Both the position numbers and the translations under genes were made by a program. DNA of 19,895 nucleotides from Candidatus Poseidoniaceae archaeon. Lineage in GTDB: Archaea > Thermoplasmatota > Poseidoniia > Poseidoniales > Poseidoniaceae. The stretch covers positions 1 to 19,895 of the forward strand of contig DUKP01000076.1 in assembly GCA_013329295.1 (NCBI GenBank), given 5' to 3'. The notes under the pieces are model-generated. The model made no database searches, was not told where the DNA came from, and saw nothing but the letters and a program-made list of their open reading frames with translations. Positions 7,155-14,978 of this stretch are shown here, piece by piece (the stretch's first letter is position 1; every line of letters begins with the position of its first letter).

Positions 7155-8366
7155 TCAATCTTGGTAAGCAGAGAATTCTTTGCCCATTGCTAGCATGGAA
7201 AGTTCTGCCACTAAGGTGTGCCAACCATGAGCATTTTCACCATACAAATTGCCAATATTTGAGTAACTTTGGAATGATGCACTTGGAGAGTTTAGATTCT
7301 CAATATCGCTTTTCTTTTCATTGATACGATAGAACCACGAGGCTGCTTGACCATCAACCAAGTAAACTACTGGCTCTACTGGACCGCCATTTTCAGTTTC
7401 CAGCCTAGTAGGAATTCCTTCTTGAATCAGAAAGTTTTCAACTTCTACTCCACCTTTAGAATACATTAATTTCTTCATTTTCCTATTAGATAACGATAAT
7501 AATTCCTCACCACTTTTTACCGACAGAATTCCTAAACCATAGGTTCCGCTATCATTCTTGATGAATACTACTGGTTCTCTGTCAATTCCCAATGAAGCGT
7601 ATCTATCCCTTATCTTGTTGATAAATTCATCAACTTCTGCAGCAAGTTCTATTCGACAAGATTCTCTGTCTAAGCACTTATCCATGGAGACGAACCAATC
7701 AGTAATTAGACTCCATGAGTCAATTCCTAACAACTCTGCTATTTCTTCGACATATTCACTCAAAGCTTCATAATGGTGTGATTTCTTCCTTTTATGCCAA
7801 CCCATAACAGGAGGGGGTGAAACTCTACCAGTCCCAAGTCCTGGTACTATTCCTTCAGTAAGGTCGTTATTTAATAAAATCAAATCAGGCCTAAATCCAT
7901 CGATCACAATGCTTTCCTGGCCATCGATTTCTTGTATCTCAACTACATCAAGTTTGAGTGGCCCAGAAAGGCCATCAATCGAGCCGTGGTCACTTAATTC
8001 TGGTGAACCAACAGTACACCTAAAACCGGCTTTTTCTATCAATCTATGCAACGTTGTTAGGTTTTCCACATATGCTGCATTCCTAGTATGAGATTCAGGA
8101 TATAGGTGTATCCATTGACATTTATTATCGCGACGATTGATATGATTTTTTAGTAATGCAGCTAAATGCTCCTCATCTTCCGAGGCAACATTATTGAATC
8201 CCGCAGGAAAGTGATTGGCATCTACTACTGCAATTTTCCATCCTGCATCTCTAACATCAACACTGCCATAAATTGGAATAGGGACTTCAGAACGTTTAGT
8301 ATTCATCCAATCAGTAATTTCTTGGCGCTTAGACTCTAACAACTGATTCAATTCATTAAGTTTCAT
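7155..8366 (-). CDS. gshA: Glutamate-cysteine ligase, GshA (Acidithiobacillus/proteobacterial GshA, PF08886-like) type
   Basis: It is expected to join glutamate and cysteine through the gamma-carboxyl with ATP, the first step of low-molecular-weight thiol synthesis. Family signatures are SVDVRDAGWKIAVVDANHFP (35-54), PAGFNN (54-59), PESHTRN (90-96), LLNNDLTEG (164-172), SPPPVMGWHKRKKSHHY (183-199), KNDSGTYGLGI (270-280), SKGGVEV (303-309), QEGIPT (315-320) and EPVVYLVDG (331-339). These match the ATP-grasp-like GshA family of Acidithiobacillus and cyanobacteria-related lineages, not the haloarchaeal GshA. The length (403) is close to the family norm. The ATG overlaps the AsnB stop by four bases (ATGA), so the two enzymes are translationally coupled. 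No glutathione synthetase gene is in the window, so gamma-glutamylcysteine, or a derivative, may be the final thiol. Confidence 0.85.
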   Translation of the reverse strand: MKLNELNQLLESKRQEITDWMNTKRSEVPIPIYGSVDVRDAGWKIAVVDANHFPAGFNNVASEDEEHLAALLKNHINRRDNKCQWIHLYPESHTRNAAYVENLTTLHRLIEKAGFRCTVGSPELSDHGSIDGLSGPLKLDVVEIQEIDGQESIVIDGFRPDLILLNNDLTEGIVPGLGTGRVSPPPVMGWHKRKKSHHYEALSEYVEEIAELLGIDSWSLITDWFVSMDKCLDRESCRIELAAEVDEFINKIRDRYASLGIDREPVVFIKNDSGTYGLGILSVKSGEELLSLSNRKMKKLMYSKGGVEVENFLIQEGIPTRLETENGGPVEPVVYLVDGQAASWFYRINEKKSDIENLNSPSASFQSYSNIGNLYGENAHGWHTLVAELSMLAMGKEFSAYQD

Positions 8367-10132
8367 ACTAAAACCTCCTCAATTAACGACTCTATAGAAA
8401 ATTTTACCCGTTTATGTGCTGGTTCAATTATGTGTAGAGCCTCGAATAATCCAAGACCTAAAGCCATATCAGGTTGATTTTTCAATACCTTGGTAAATTT
8501 GCTATACTTATTCGATAAATCTTTAGAGAAATGAGAAAATTCTGTAAGGAACGATTTCAATTGGTTAGGGGAAGTTGCAGTTCCCGCCGGCAATTTAGGT
8601 CGATCTGTGATATCTCTTGATAGTCCTGTCAACCTTGCAGCACTACGTAATGCCGCTTTTTCCAAGCCCATATTCGGCAGACGCCATTCTGTTGGTAAAC
8701 GATAAGATTGTTCACGGTGATACTTTCCAAGGAAAGGAACTCTTACTTCTAAAGAGTGAGCCATAGAATGCCGGTCTACTAATCTAAGTTGGAAATTACT
8801 TAATTGTCCATGCTCTAATTCAAAGTTTAACATTTCATCCAAATTTTTGGTGTAATCACTAGGATGTAAACTGCTTGAATACCAACATGAATCACTGGGT
8901 AAATCTCGTTTAAGGATACTAGAAGTAACTGAAGGATCTATAGAATTTAATCTCTCAAGAACCAAGTTTTTGTGTTCTTTTAAGGACTTATATCGTGGAT
9001 ATCCTCCATGTATTTCGTCCGCTCCTTGACCGCATAATCCTACTTTGACATGCTTTCTCATCTCTTGGAATAATGGTTGGAAAAATAATACTGAAACATC
9101 TAAATCTTCACCAAACCAAGATAGTTGAGGAATATCATTGAAAAATGAATCCTCTGTCATTATTTTTTGATGATGTATCAAATTTAGAGATGATGCGACA
9201 TTCTCTGCTGCAATCCAATCTGGATTATCTTCACTTTCTGCAACTGTCCAACATTCAGGTACTGGTTTCCCTTCACGCTCTGCAGCTTCACTAGCAACTG
9301 CTGCTACTAAAGATGAATCAAGCCCGCCAGATAAAACAATACCAACTGGAACATCAGCCATCAATCTCTCTTGAACACTTACTGTAAAAGATTCTAAAAG
9401 AGGCTTAGCACTAATATTAGGATTCCAACTCGAGGTTGGATTAAGTTTCTGGCGTTCAAAACTCGAAACTGAATATAAGAATGGTTTGAATTCATCATCT
9501 AATCTCCAAACTTCAACTGTTCCAGGTCTAACTTGGTGTACATCCTCAATTAGAGTAGAGGAATCAAGTGTATATTCCCATGACAAACGTAATGCTAAAG
9601 ATAATTCATCGAGTTTGGGATTATAGGATTCGTGTGCATGAAATGCTTTCATTTCACTAGCAAAAAGAAGGCTACCACCTATATTACAACGAACTAATGG
9701 CTTTATTCCAAGTGGGTCACGAGCTAAAATCAATTCCTTTCTATTTGCATCCCAGAGTGCGAAACTAAACATCCCGTTGAGTTTTTTAATCCATTTTGTA
9801 TGCATGTCGCCACCACCATTTTTGATGAAATTATCATGTAATGCAATGATTACCTCTGAATCTCCAGAAGTTTGCCATCGATAGTTTAGTTTGGCTCTAT
9901 AATCAAGGTGGTTGTAAATTTCTCCATTAGCAATTAATACCGTACCATTATTGCCAATTATTGGCTGACTACTACCTACAAGGTCAACAATTGACAGTCG
10001 GGTGTGGCCAAGTGCTATGTCTGAATCTTGCCAAATTCCATTTCCATCTGGACCCCTATGTGAAAGAATGCTAACCATCCTCTGTATCACAACTTCATCT
10101 GGTGATGCAAACATCCCAGATATACCGCACAT
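8363..10132 (-). CDS. asnB: Asparagine synthase (glutamine-hydrolysing)-type amidotransferase, AsnB family
   Basis: The class II glutaminase domain starts with the catalytic Cys2 (MCGISG), followed by LSHRGPDGNG, GHTRLSIVD and ANGEIYNH. Ammonia passes to a C-terminal ATP-PPi synthetase domain with the loop SGGLDSS (268-274) and GQGADE (usual form G-D/E-GADE). EVRVPFLGKYHREQ is also family-typical. The length of 589 residues is normal. The MCG start is fixed by chemistry, because the nucleophile must be the second residue. The usual product is asparagine from aspartate, but AsnB paralogues amidate other carboxylates. The four-base overlap with gshA raises the possibility that this copy amidates a gamma-glutamyl thiol or its precursor. 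A housekeeping asparagine synthase remains the default reading. Confidence 0.88.
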   Translation of the reverse strand: MCGISGMFASPDEVVIQRMVSILSHRGPDGNGIWQDSDIALGHTRLSIVDLVGSSQPIIGNNGTVLIANGEIYNHLDYRAKLNYRWQTSGDSEVIIALHDNFIKNGGGDMHTKWIKKLNGMFSFALWDANRKELILARDPLGIKPLVRCNIGGSLLFASEMKAFHAHESYNPKLDELSLALRLSWEYTLDSSTLIEDVHQVRPGTVEVWRLDDEFKPFLYSVSSFERQKLNPTSSWNPNISAKPLLESFTVSVQERLMADVPVGIVLSGGLDSSLVAAVASEAAEREGKPVPECWTVAESEDNPDWIAAENVASSLNLIHHQKIMTEDSFFNDIPQLSWFGEDLDVSVLFFQPLFQEMRKHVKVGLCGQGADEIHGGYPRYKSLKEHKNLVLERLNSIDPSVTSSILKRDLPSDSCWYSSSLHPSDYTKNLDEMLNFELEHGQLSNFQLRLVDRHSMAHSLEVRVPFLGKYHREQSYRLPTEWRLPNMGLEKAALRSAARLTGLSRDITDRPKLPAGTATSPNQLKSFLTEFSHFSKDLSNKYSKFTKVLKNQPDMALGLGLFEALHIIEPAHKRVKFSIESLIEEVLV

Positions 10133-10182
10133 AGACCAAGGTATGGGATTCTTTATTTGAAGAATCGCTTTCTACCTTATTA

Positions 10183-10296
10183 TTACCATAGAGGATAAGC
10201 GAACATTGCTACACCAAGTAGAATTATCGACAAAGCATATACAAAATAATACGCGCTTTGTGGCGGATCTGAGTAATTGCCATCACTTTCTTCCAT
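10183..10296 (-). CDS. 37-residue single-helix membrane peptide
   Basis: A short ATG-to-TAA frame encodes an acidic, polar N terminus (MEESDGNYSDPPQS) followed by one hydrophobic helix (YFVYALSIILLGVAMFAYPLW) split here as about residues 17-37. On the minus strand GGAAGG (10307-10312) lies about 10 bases before the ATG. It fills most of the gap between the polyprenol-kinase-like gene and asnB on the same strand. Small single-helix proteins of this shape are often subunits or regulators of membrane complexes. The partner is unknown, and the call rests on the reading frame, ribosome site and hydropathy alone. Confidence 0.5.
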   Translation of the reverse strand: MEESDGNYSDPPQSAYYFVYALSIILLGVAMFAYPLW

Positions 10297-10343
10297 GCTG
10301 CTCAATCCTTCCTATACTAAACCGCATTTTAACATATTGAATA

Positions 10344-10967
10344 TTACATCACATTCAGAAATGGTTCTAGAGTTACTACTGCTACCAAAGGGATTAGTAG
10401 CATAGTAGCGTTATCATCTATGTAACGTAGTCTCGGTGTTTCTGCCAATACAGCGATTGGTGCAACGATCAAGCATACTATGATTGGCGTTCCAAATGCA
10501 TACCAGCAAGCCAGCCAAATACCCAATACGAATACGCAGGCTGCCAAAATGACAGTCTTTGAGTCCATACCTTTTCTGCGCAATTCACCCATGAAAGGGT
10601 CGCCAAATGTCAACGAGAAAATTAGAGGATAAGCATACTCTTTGGTTGGTGTTATGAGTAATACCAAACCTATAGCCAAAGCACCCCATGCAAGGGCTGA
10701 CACCTGCTTTGATTCATATTCTCTTTGTCCAAAAACTGTGAAACCCAATTTCAATCTAATCCCTTCTCCAACTGCTGCAATAATTACAATACCAGCTACA
10801 ACCTCATCTAAACTCATACCTACTGAATCTGCAAATGTTTCTCCGTATTCGAAATAAAGGATTGGAATAATGAACATTGCAAGGTGGAATAATCTTCTAA
10901 AAATATGGCCACTCATGCCTCCTACTGACAAATCAACAGGATTTGTTAACTCAACTTGTTCACTCAT
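10344..10967 (-). CDS. Dolichol/phytol kinase-like (SEC59/VTE5) CTP-dependent membrane kinase
   Basis: This membrane protein of 207 residues has about six helices. It carries family features HIFRRLFHLAMF (21-32), EGIRLKLG (68-75), REYE (82-85), FGDPFMGELRRKG (121-133) and ETPRLRYIDDNATMLLIPL (176-194). The GDP and late acidic DDN motifs are typical of CTP-dependent polyprenol kinases and the related phosphatidate cytidylyltransferase-like group. The probable role is phosphorylation of an isoprenoid alcohol (archaeal dolichol or geranylgeraniol) for glycosylation or lipid salvage; the substrate is not determinable. I chose the ATG at 10967, one base after the MeaB stop and preceded by GGTGGG, over the in-frame GTG at 10979, which would overlap meaB and add only four residues. 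Its closeness to meaB looks positional rather than functional. Confidence 0.78.
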   Translation of the reverse strand: MSEQVELTNPVDLSVGGMSGHIFRRLFHLAMFIIPILYFEYGETFADSVGMSLDEVVAGIVIIAAVGEGIRLKLGFTVFGQREYESKQVSALAWGALAIGLVLLITPTKEYAYPLIFSLTFGDPFMGELRRKGMDSKTVILAACVFVLGIWLACWYAFGTPIIVCLIVAPIAVLAETPRLRYIDDNATMLLIPLVAVVTLEPFLNVM

Positions 10968-10968
10968 T

Positions 10969-11874
10969 TTATTGCCCACCTAATATACTGATGGCTTCAT
11001 CGATAGAAATTGAACCTATCGCCAATGAAGACAAAATTTTGTCCAAATCCGGAGCATCAAGTATTTTTCGTTCATAATGTGCAAGTAATCTCTCACGCCA
11101 TCTCGCTCTTACGGAGCGACCTGAATCTGCCAAATTCAACAACACGTGTGCAGCCTCTGCAATTCCTGTTTCATTTAATGCGGATGTAAGTAAAACTGGA
11201 GGAGCATCCCCTAATCCTAATTCGAATGATTCTTGCAACTCTTCTGCGTGTTTTTCTGCTCCACTTAAATCAGATTTGTTTACTATAACTGCATCTGCCA
11301 ATTCAAGTAAACCGGCCTTTTCAGCTTGAACACCATCACCACGGGCTGGTCCTTCAATCACTACAATTCGATCTGCAATTGCTGCACACCTAACTTCTGA
11401 CTGTCCTGAGCCAACTGTTTCGACAATCACTCTATCCCACTTTGCAATATGCAAGAATTCAATCATGTCAGCAACAATTAACGGAACATTGCCTGATGAT
11501 TTTCTAGTCGCAATTGACCTAATGTAAATTTTATCTTTTAGCGCTTCATCATCCACTGAAGTAATTCTCACCCTATCTCCTAACAAAGCGCCACCAGTTC
11601 TTGGTGATGAAGGGTCAATAGCAAGTAAGGCTATTTTCAAACCAGAATTTGCCCAAATACTCAATAGTTTATCGATTAAACATGACTTTCCAACACCAGG
11701 TGCTCCTGTTATCGCAAGAGAATTCCAACTTTTCGAATCACTTGGATTTCCTTCTATATTCAAAACTTGACGTATTTGCTCAATACTAATCTCACCATTC
11801 TCAATGAGGCTCAGCGTCCTAGCAAGTGACCTGCGACTACCATCAACAGCCTCATTGATTAGGTTCAAATCCAA
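10969..11874 (-). CDS. meaB: MeaB/ArgK-type GTPase, methylmalonyl-CoA mutase chaperone
   Basis: This G3E-family GTPase protects and reloads the adenosylcobalamin cofactor of methylmalonyl-CoA mutase. Motifs in order are Walker A GAPGVGKS (57-64), AIDPSSPRTGGALLGDR (86-101), ETVGSGQSE (switch region, where ETVGVGQSE is usual), EGPARGDGVQAEKAG and the guanine-specificity NKSD. The length (301) fits the family. It starts 9 bases after the stop of the B12-binding mutase subunit, so the two form an operon of the propionate route. Older databases call this family ArgK or LAO/AO transport ATPase, which is misleading. Confidence 0.93.
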   Translation of the reverse strand: MDLNLINEAVDGSRRSLARTLSLIENGEISIEQIRQVLNIEGNPSDSKSWNSLAITGAPGVGKSCLIDKLLSIWANSGLKIALLAIDPSSPRTGGALLGDRVRITSVDDEALKDKIYIRSIATRKSSGNVPLIVADMIEFLHIAKWDRVIVETVGSGQSEVRCAAIADRIVVIEGPARGDGVQAEKAGLLELADAVIVNKSDLSGAEKHAEELQESFELGLGDAPPVLLTSALNETGIAEAAHVLLNLADSGRSVRARWRERLLAHYERKILDAPDLDKILSSLAIGSISIDEAISILGGQ

Positions 11875-11883
11875 TTGCTCACC

Positions 11884-12330
11884 TCAAGCGGTTGATTCCC
11901 ACTGCCATTTATTTTCTGCACCAACTCCAACGTCAGTCATTTTAGATGCAGTATCAATAAATTCAAGAATTTCATTTGTTGGTGTACCTGGACCAAAAAT
12001 TGCTCTAATTCCACTTTCATGCAAAGCAGAACGGTCATCTTCAGGAATAATTCCTCCACCAAATACAATCACATCAGTGAGTCCTTCTTCAATTAGCAAT
12101 TGACAAACTCTTGGAAATAAATGATTATGTGCGCCAGATAAGGAAGAAAGTCCCAAGAATTTGGCATCTTCATCTCTTACTGTTTCAACAATTTGCATTG
12201 CTGTTCTTCTAAGGCCGGTGTAAATTACCTCATGACCTGCGTCCCTAAGTGTGCGTGCGACAACCTTAGCACCTCGGTCATGACCATCCAAGCCCGGTTT
12301 GGCGATGACAATGCGCAAGTTTTGGCCCAT
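11884..12330 (-). CDS. Methylmalonyl-CoA mutase, small cobalamin-binding subunit
   Basis: The 148-residue protein consists of a B12-binding domain. DGHDRG at 15-20 is the DxHxxG motif, with H17 as the lower axial cobalt ligand. [13 protein letters not shown] and [10 protein letters not shown] are the further nucleotide-tail-binding segments. In archaea the mutase is usually split into a catalytic large subunit and this small subunit, which together turn (R)-methylmalonyl-CoA into succinyl-CoA. The large subunit is not in the window. meaB follows 9 bases downstream, and the carboxyltransferase gene diverges 145 bases upstream, tying it to propionyl-CoA use. A short C-terminal extension ([15 protein letters not shown]) follows the domain. 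Confidence 0.93.
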   Translation of the reverse strand: MGQNLRIVIAKPGLDGHDRGAKVVARTLRDAGHEVIYTGLRRTAMQIVETVRDEDAKFLGLSSLSGAHNHLFPRVCQLLIEEGLTDVIVFGGGIIPEDDRSALHESGIRAIFGPGTPTNEILEFIDTASKMTDVGVGAENKWQWESTA

Positions 12331-12475
12331 GATTAGTCTAAGTGTTCCTTACCTATCAAGAAAACCCTTGTTTATGCATTGCCACCATAATTTTAGGCCT
12401 AATCATAGTTGTTCGGACCTCATAATCACGGTAATCAATAAAGGCGGCCTTGAGGTACATATTGCTGGGGAAGAC
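12331..12475. promoter_or_regulatory. Divergent intergenic region with candidate promoters for the two halves of the propionyl-CoA route
   Basis: This 145-base region lies between the mutase small subunit (minus) and the carboxyltransferase (plus). AT-rich candidate TATA elements are CAATAAAG near 12436-12443 for the plus strand and CATAAACA near 12369-12376 on the minus strand. Neither is a perfect archaeal box. The head-to-head layout suggests shared control; no operator palindrome was seen. Confidence 0.4.
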
Positions 12476-14029
12476 ATGCCTACAACTGAGGAAAGACTTC
12501 GAGACCTTAGAAACCGGAAGGCGCAAAGTGAAGCTGGAGGTGGGCAAAACCGTGTTGATGCTCAGCATAACAGAGGTAAATTAACCGCAAGAGAAAGGTT
12601 AGAAATTCTCCTAGACGATGGTACTTTTCAAGAAATTGATGCGCTTGTAGAACACAGATGTAGAGATTTTGATATGGATAAGAACGTTATTCCCGGTGAT
12701 GGAGTAGTGACAGGCCATGGTTGTATCAATGGTAGAGAAGTTTTTGCTTTCGCACAAGATTTCACAGTATATGGTGGCTCTTTGGGTGAAATGCATGGTT
12801 TGAAAATTTGTAAAGTTCTTGATATGGCGCTAAAAACAGGCAAACCAGTAATTGGATTGAATGATAGTGGTGGAGCACGTATTCAAGAGGGTGTAGCATC
12901 ATTAGGAAGTTATGCAGAAATTTTCTTTCGAAATGTTAGAGCATCTGGTGTTGTCCCGCAAATTTCTGTAATTATGGGTCCATGTGCTGGTGGAGCAGTT
13001 TACTCTCCAGCAATAACTGATTTTGTAATAATGGTTGATCAAACGGCTCACATGTTTATCACTGGCCCAGAGGTTATCAAAACTGTAACCAATGAAGTGG
13101 TCTCGTTTGAAGAACTTGGAGGAGCAATGACTCATGGTAGTCGTTCTGGTGTATCGCATTTTACTGCTGAAGATGATGAATCAGCAATTCAATTAGCCAG
13201 AGATTTATGTGATATGTTGCCATCTAATAACTTGGAAAAAGCACCGACAAAGAAAACCTCTGACCCGGTAAACAGAGCGTGTGATAAACTTGACACAATA
13301 ATTCCTGATGAATCAAACAAACCATACGATGTAGTCGATGTAATTTCAGAAGTTCTCGATGATAATGGATTTATGGAAGTTCAAGCGGATTGGGCACAAA
13401 ATATTGTAATTGGATTTGGCCACTTAAATGGACACACCGTTGGAGTTGTTGCCAATCAACCTAAGATTTTAGCAGGATGTTTGGATATTGATGCTAGCGA
13501 TAAAGCAGCAAGATTCGTTAGATTTTGTGACGCTTTCAACATCCCGCTAATTACTTTTGAAGATGTACCTGGATTCTTACCTGGAACTAATCAAGAGTGG
13601 GGAGGAATAATCCGACACGGTGCTAAGTTACTCTATGCTTTTGCTGAAGCAACCGTACCAAAATTGACTGTTATTTTGCGTAAAGCATACGGTGGAGCTT
13701 ACGATGTAATGTCCTCAAAACATATTCGTGGAGACTACAATGTTGCTTGGCCATCAGCTGAATTAGCTGTAATGGGTGCAGATGGGGCAGTAGAAATTAT
13801 TCATCGACGAAGACTGAAAAGTGCAAGAAATCCTGAACAGGAAAGAGTTAGACTTACCGAGGATTTCAATGAAAAGTTTGCTAACCCATACAAGGCAGCC
13901 GCACTTGGCTATATTGATGATGTGATAGAACCTAGTGAAACTCGAACTAAACTTGCACGTGCGCTTGAAATGTTGATGGATAAAGAAGAATTAAGACCTG
14001 CGAGAAAGCATGGTAATATCCCATTGTGA
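12476..14029 (+). CDS. pccB: Propionyl-/acyl-CoA carboxylase carboxyltransferase subunit (PccB)
   Basis: It transfers carboxyl from carboxybiotin to propionyl-CoA (or acetyl-CoA), giving methylmalonyl-CoA. Both crotonase-like halves are present. The N half has [43 protein letters not shown] and [14 protein letters not shown]. The C half has [33 protein letters not shown] and [17 protein letters not shown]. The start at 12476 gives 517 residues, the usual length, and opens with [14 protein letters not shown] as homologues do. The frame stays open upstream to 12299, but that part overlaps the opposite gene and looks non-coding. The start is preceded by GGGGA. Downstream are a small subunit and the biotin carrier; biotin carboxylase must be encoded elsewhere. 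Confidence 0.95.
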   Translation: MPTTEERLRDLRNRKAQSEAGGGQNRVDAQHNRGKLTARERLEILLDDGTFQEIDALVEHRCRDFDMDKNVIPGDGVVTGHGCINGREVFAFAQDFTVYGGSLGEMHGLKICKVLDMALKTGKPVIGLNDSGGARIQEGVASLGSYAEIFFRNVRASGVVPQISVIMGPCAGGAVYSPAITDFVIMVDQTAHMFITGPEVIKTVTNEVVSFEELGGAMTHGSRSGVSHFTAEDDESAIQLARDLCDMLPSNNLEKAPTKKTSDPVNRACDKLDTIIPDESNKPYDVVDVISEVLDDNGFMEVQADWAQNIVIGFGHLNGHTVGVVANQPKILAGCLDIDASDKAARFVRFCDAFNIPLITFEDVPGFLPGTNQEWGGIIRHGAKLLYAFAEATVPKLTVILRKAYGGAYDVMSSKHIRGDYNVAWPSAELAVMGADGAVEIIHRRRLKSARNPEQERVRLTEDFNEKFANPYKAAALGYIDDVIEPSETRTKLARALEMLMDKEELRPARKHGNIPL

Positions 14030-14038
14030 GGACTTGTT

Positions 14039-14227
14039 ATGACGGATGAAGCTACTTTGAGAATTGCTGCAATATGTGCTGTTTTATCCATTGTAGAGAA
14101 TCAAGGTGACGACAGCTCTCAAGTTGGTAGGAAATCTGGTCAAGCTTGGACTCAAGATCACATTAGAATGAATATGGGATTGAATACTCTAATGAATAGA
14201 AATTCAGCGAGATCCCCATGGAGGTGA
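14039..14227 (+). CDS. Small PccX/epsilon-like subunit of the biotin-dependent carboxylase
   Basis: The 62-residue protein sits between the carboxyltransferase and the biotin carrier, 9 bases after the former, with GAGG before its ATG. Its stop codon forms part of the ribosome site of the next gene. The composition is an N-terminal helix (EATLRIAAICAVLSIVE), a polar middle, a conserved-looking Trp (SGQAWTQD) and a C-terminal SPWR. This layout recalls the short acyl-CoA carboxylase epsilon subunits of actinobacteria and PccX of Haloferax, which is required for propionyl-CoA carboxylase activity in that organism. Sequence similarity is too weak to prove homology by eye, so the role is inferred from position and shape. 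Confidence 0.7.
   Translation: MTDEATLRIAAICAVLSIVENQGDDSSQVGRKSGQAWTQDHIRMNMGLNTLMNRNSARSPWR
14220..14227 (+). promoter_or_regulatory. Perfect ribosome binding site of the biotin carrier gene
   Basis: GGAGGTGA is a full match to the archaeal anti-Shine-Dalgarno. It contains the stop codon of the upstream small gene and lies 4 bases before the ATG at 14232. This supports both the existence of the small gene and coupled translation. Confidence 0.8.
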
Positions 14228-14231
14228 AAAA

Positions 14232-14630
14232 ATGACCGAAATAAAAAAAGTAATCGTTAATGGTATTGAATACGAAGTTTCGGTAGATGTATCAGATGAT
14301 GGCAAATGGCACGCTACCGTTGAAGATACAACTTATGAAATTGAAATTCCAGATTCTGGACCAGTGGTCAAAAAGAAGAGAACTGGTAGTGGAAAGAAAA
14401 AGAAATCTGGCACAGTATCTGCTAATATTCCAGGAAAAATTGTTACTATTGAGGTAGAAGTCGGCCAAGAAGTTTCAGAAGGTCAAGTTATCTTAATTCT
14501 TGAAGCAATGAAAATGCAGAATGAAATTCAAGCACCAGTTTCTGGAACTGTTATTTCTGTTAATTGTGATGAAGGTCAATCCATAGAAGCAAATATTCCA
14601 TTAGTAGTTATTGAACCAAATGAGGAATGA
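14232..14630 (+). CDS. Biotin carboxyl carrier protein of propionyl-/acyl-CoA carboxylase
   Basis: The C-terminal biotinyl domain (about 60-130) carries EAMKMQNEI with K94 as the biotinylated lysine. Family hairpin features are NIPGKIVTIEVEVGQEVSEG and APVSGTVISV. An N-terminal segment (IVNGIEYEVSVDV) resembles the start of other methylmalonyl-CoA decarboxylase/PCC carrier proteins. It is linked by a lysine-rich hinge (VKKKRTGSGKKKKSG) in place of the more common Ala/Pro linker. The length is 132 residues. It shuttles carboxybiotin between a biotin carboxylase encoded elsewhere and the PccB encoded just upstream. Confidence 0.95.
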   Translation: MTEIKKVIVNGIEYEVSVDVSDDGKWHATVEDTTYEIEIPDSGPVVKKKRTGSGKKKKSGTVSANIPGKIVTIEVEVGQEVSEGQVILILEAMKMQNEIQAPVSGTVISVNCDEGQSIEANIPLVVIEPNEE

Positions 14631-14658
14631 TTGTGTTTTTGACTTGTAAGATACGACC

Positions 14659-14666
14659 ATTAAAGT
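14659..14666 (+). promoter_or_regulatory. Candidate TATA box for the zinc-finger-like gene
   Basis: CATTAAAG is centred about 27 bases before the ATG at 14689, the spacing of a leaderless archaeal transcript. It is a weak match, but it supports the ATG over the upstream in-frame GTG at 14665. Confidence 0.35.
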
Positions 14667-14688
14667 GGAACCAGTAGTAGGGACGATT

Positions 14689-14928
14689 ATGGCGGCGGAA
14701 ACTGTATGCGATTTTCCTGGGTGCGGGAAAGTTGGAGAAATAGTTTCTCGATTGTCTCCTGAAGGATACTTGGTAGCCACTGGTAAGAAAGCATATTCAT
14801 TTAGAGAAGCATACAGAAGATTTCACTACTGTCAACAATGCCATGACGAGTTGATGGGTGGAGTATGGTCAAGAGTTAGAAAACCTGATGACAAAAATGA
14901 TGGACATGTCGCTCCCACAGCGATTTGA
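14689..14928 (+). CDS. Small Cys4 zinc-finger-like protein
   Basis: The 79 residues contain C7-DFPG-C12 and C48-QQ-C51 (CX4C...CX2C), with H46 and H52 nearby, a pattern that could bind one zinc. Between the pairs is a basic segment (KKAYSFREAYRRFHY). The frame can start at GTG 14665 (87 residues) or ATG 14689. I prefer the ATG because a TATA-like element sits 27 bases upstream. It follows the biotin carrier by about 58 bases on the same strand, but has no obvious link to carboxylation. I do not recognise the family; nucleic-acid binding or a structural zinc site are both possible. Confidence 0.65.
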   Translation: MAAETVCDFPGCGKVGEIVSRLSPEGYLVATGKKAYSFREAYRRFHYCQQCHDELMGGVWSRVRKPDDKNDGHVAPTAI

Positions 14929-14950
14929 GTTGCTTCTATTTGGGAGAACA

Positions 14951-14960
14951 TCTTAAACTA
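14951..14960 (+). promoter_or_regulatory. Candidate TATA box of the giant surface-protein gene
   Basis: TCTTAAACTA is centred about 24 bases before the ATG at 14979. No Shine-Dalgarno is visible in the 15 bases before that ATG. This fits a leaderless archaeal mRNA with transcription starting at or next to the start codon. Confidence 0.45.
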
Positions 14961-14978
14961 GTATACCTTGGAATAACC

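Noticed and set aside
10969..10979. GTG start at 10979 for the polyprenol-kinase-like gene
   Set aside because: It would overlap meaB and adds only four residues. The ATG at 10967 has a suitable ribosome site inside the meaB end.
12299..12475. N-terminal extension of the carboxyltransferase frame by 59 residues
   Set aside because: It overlaps the mutase subunit gene on the other strand, its sequence is unlike the family, and the ATG at 12476 gives the normal length and start motif.
14630..14688. Terminator after the biotin carrier gene
   Set aside because: There is a short T-run (GTTTTTG) but no stem, and the next gene follows within 60 bases; not enough to call.
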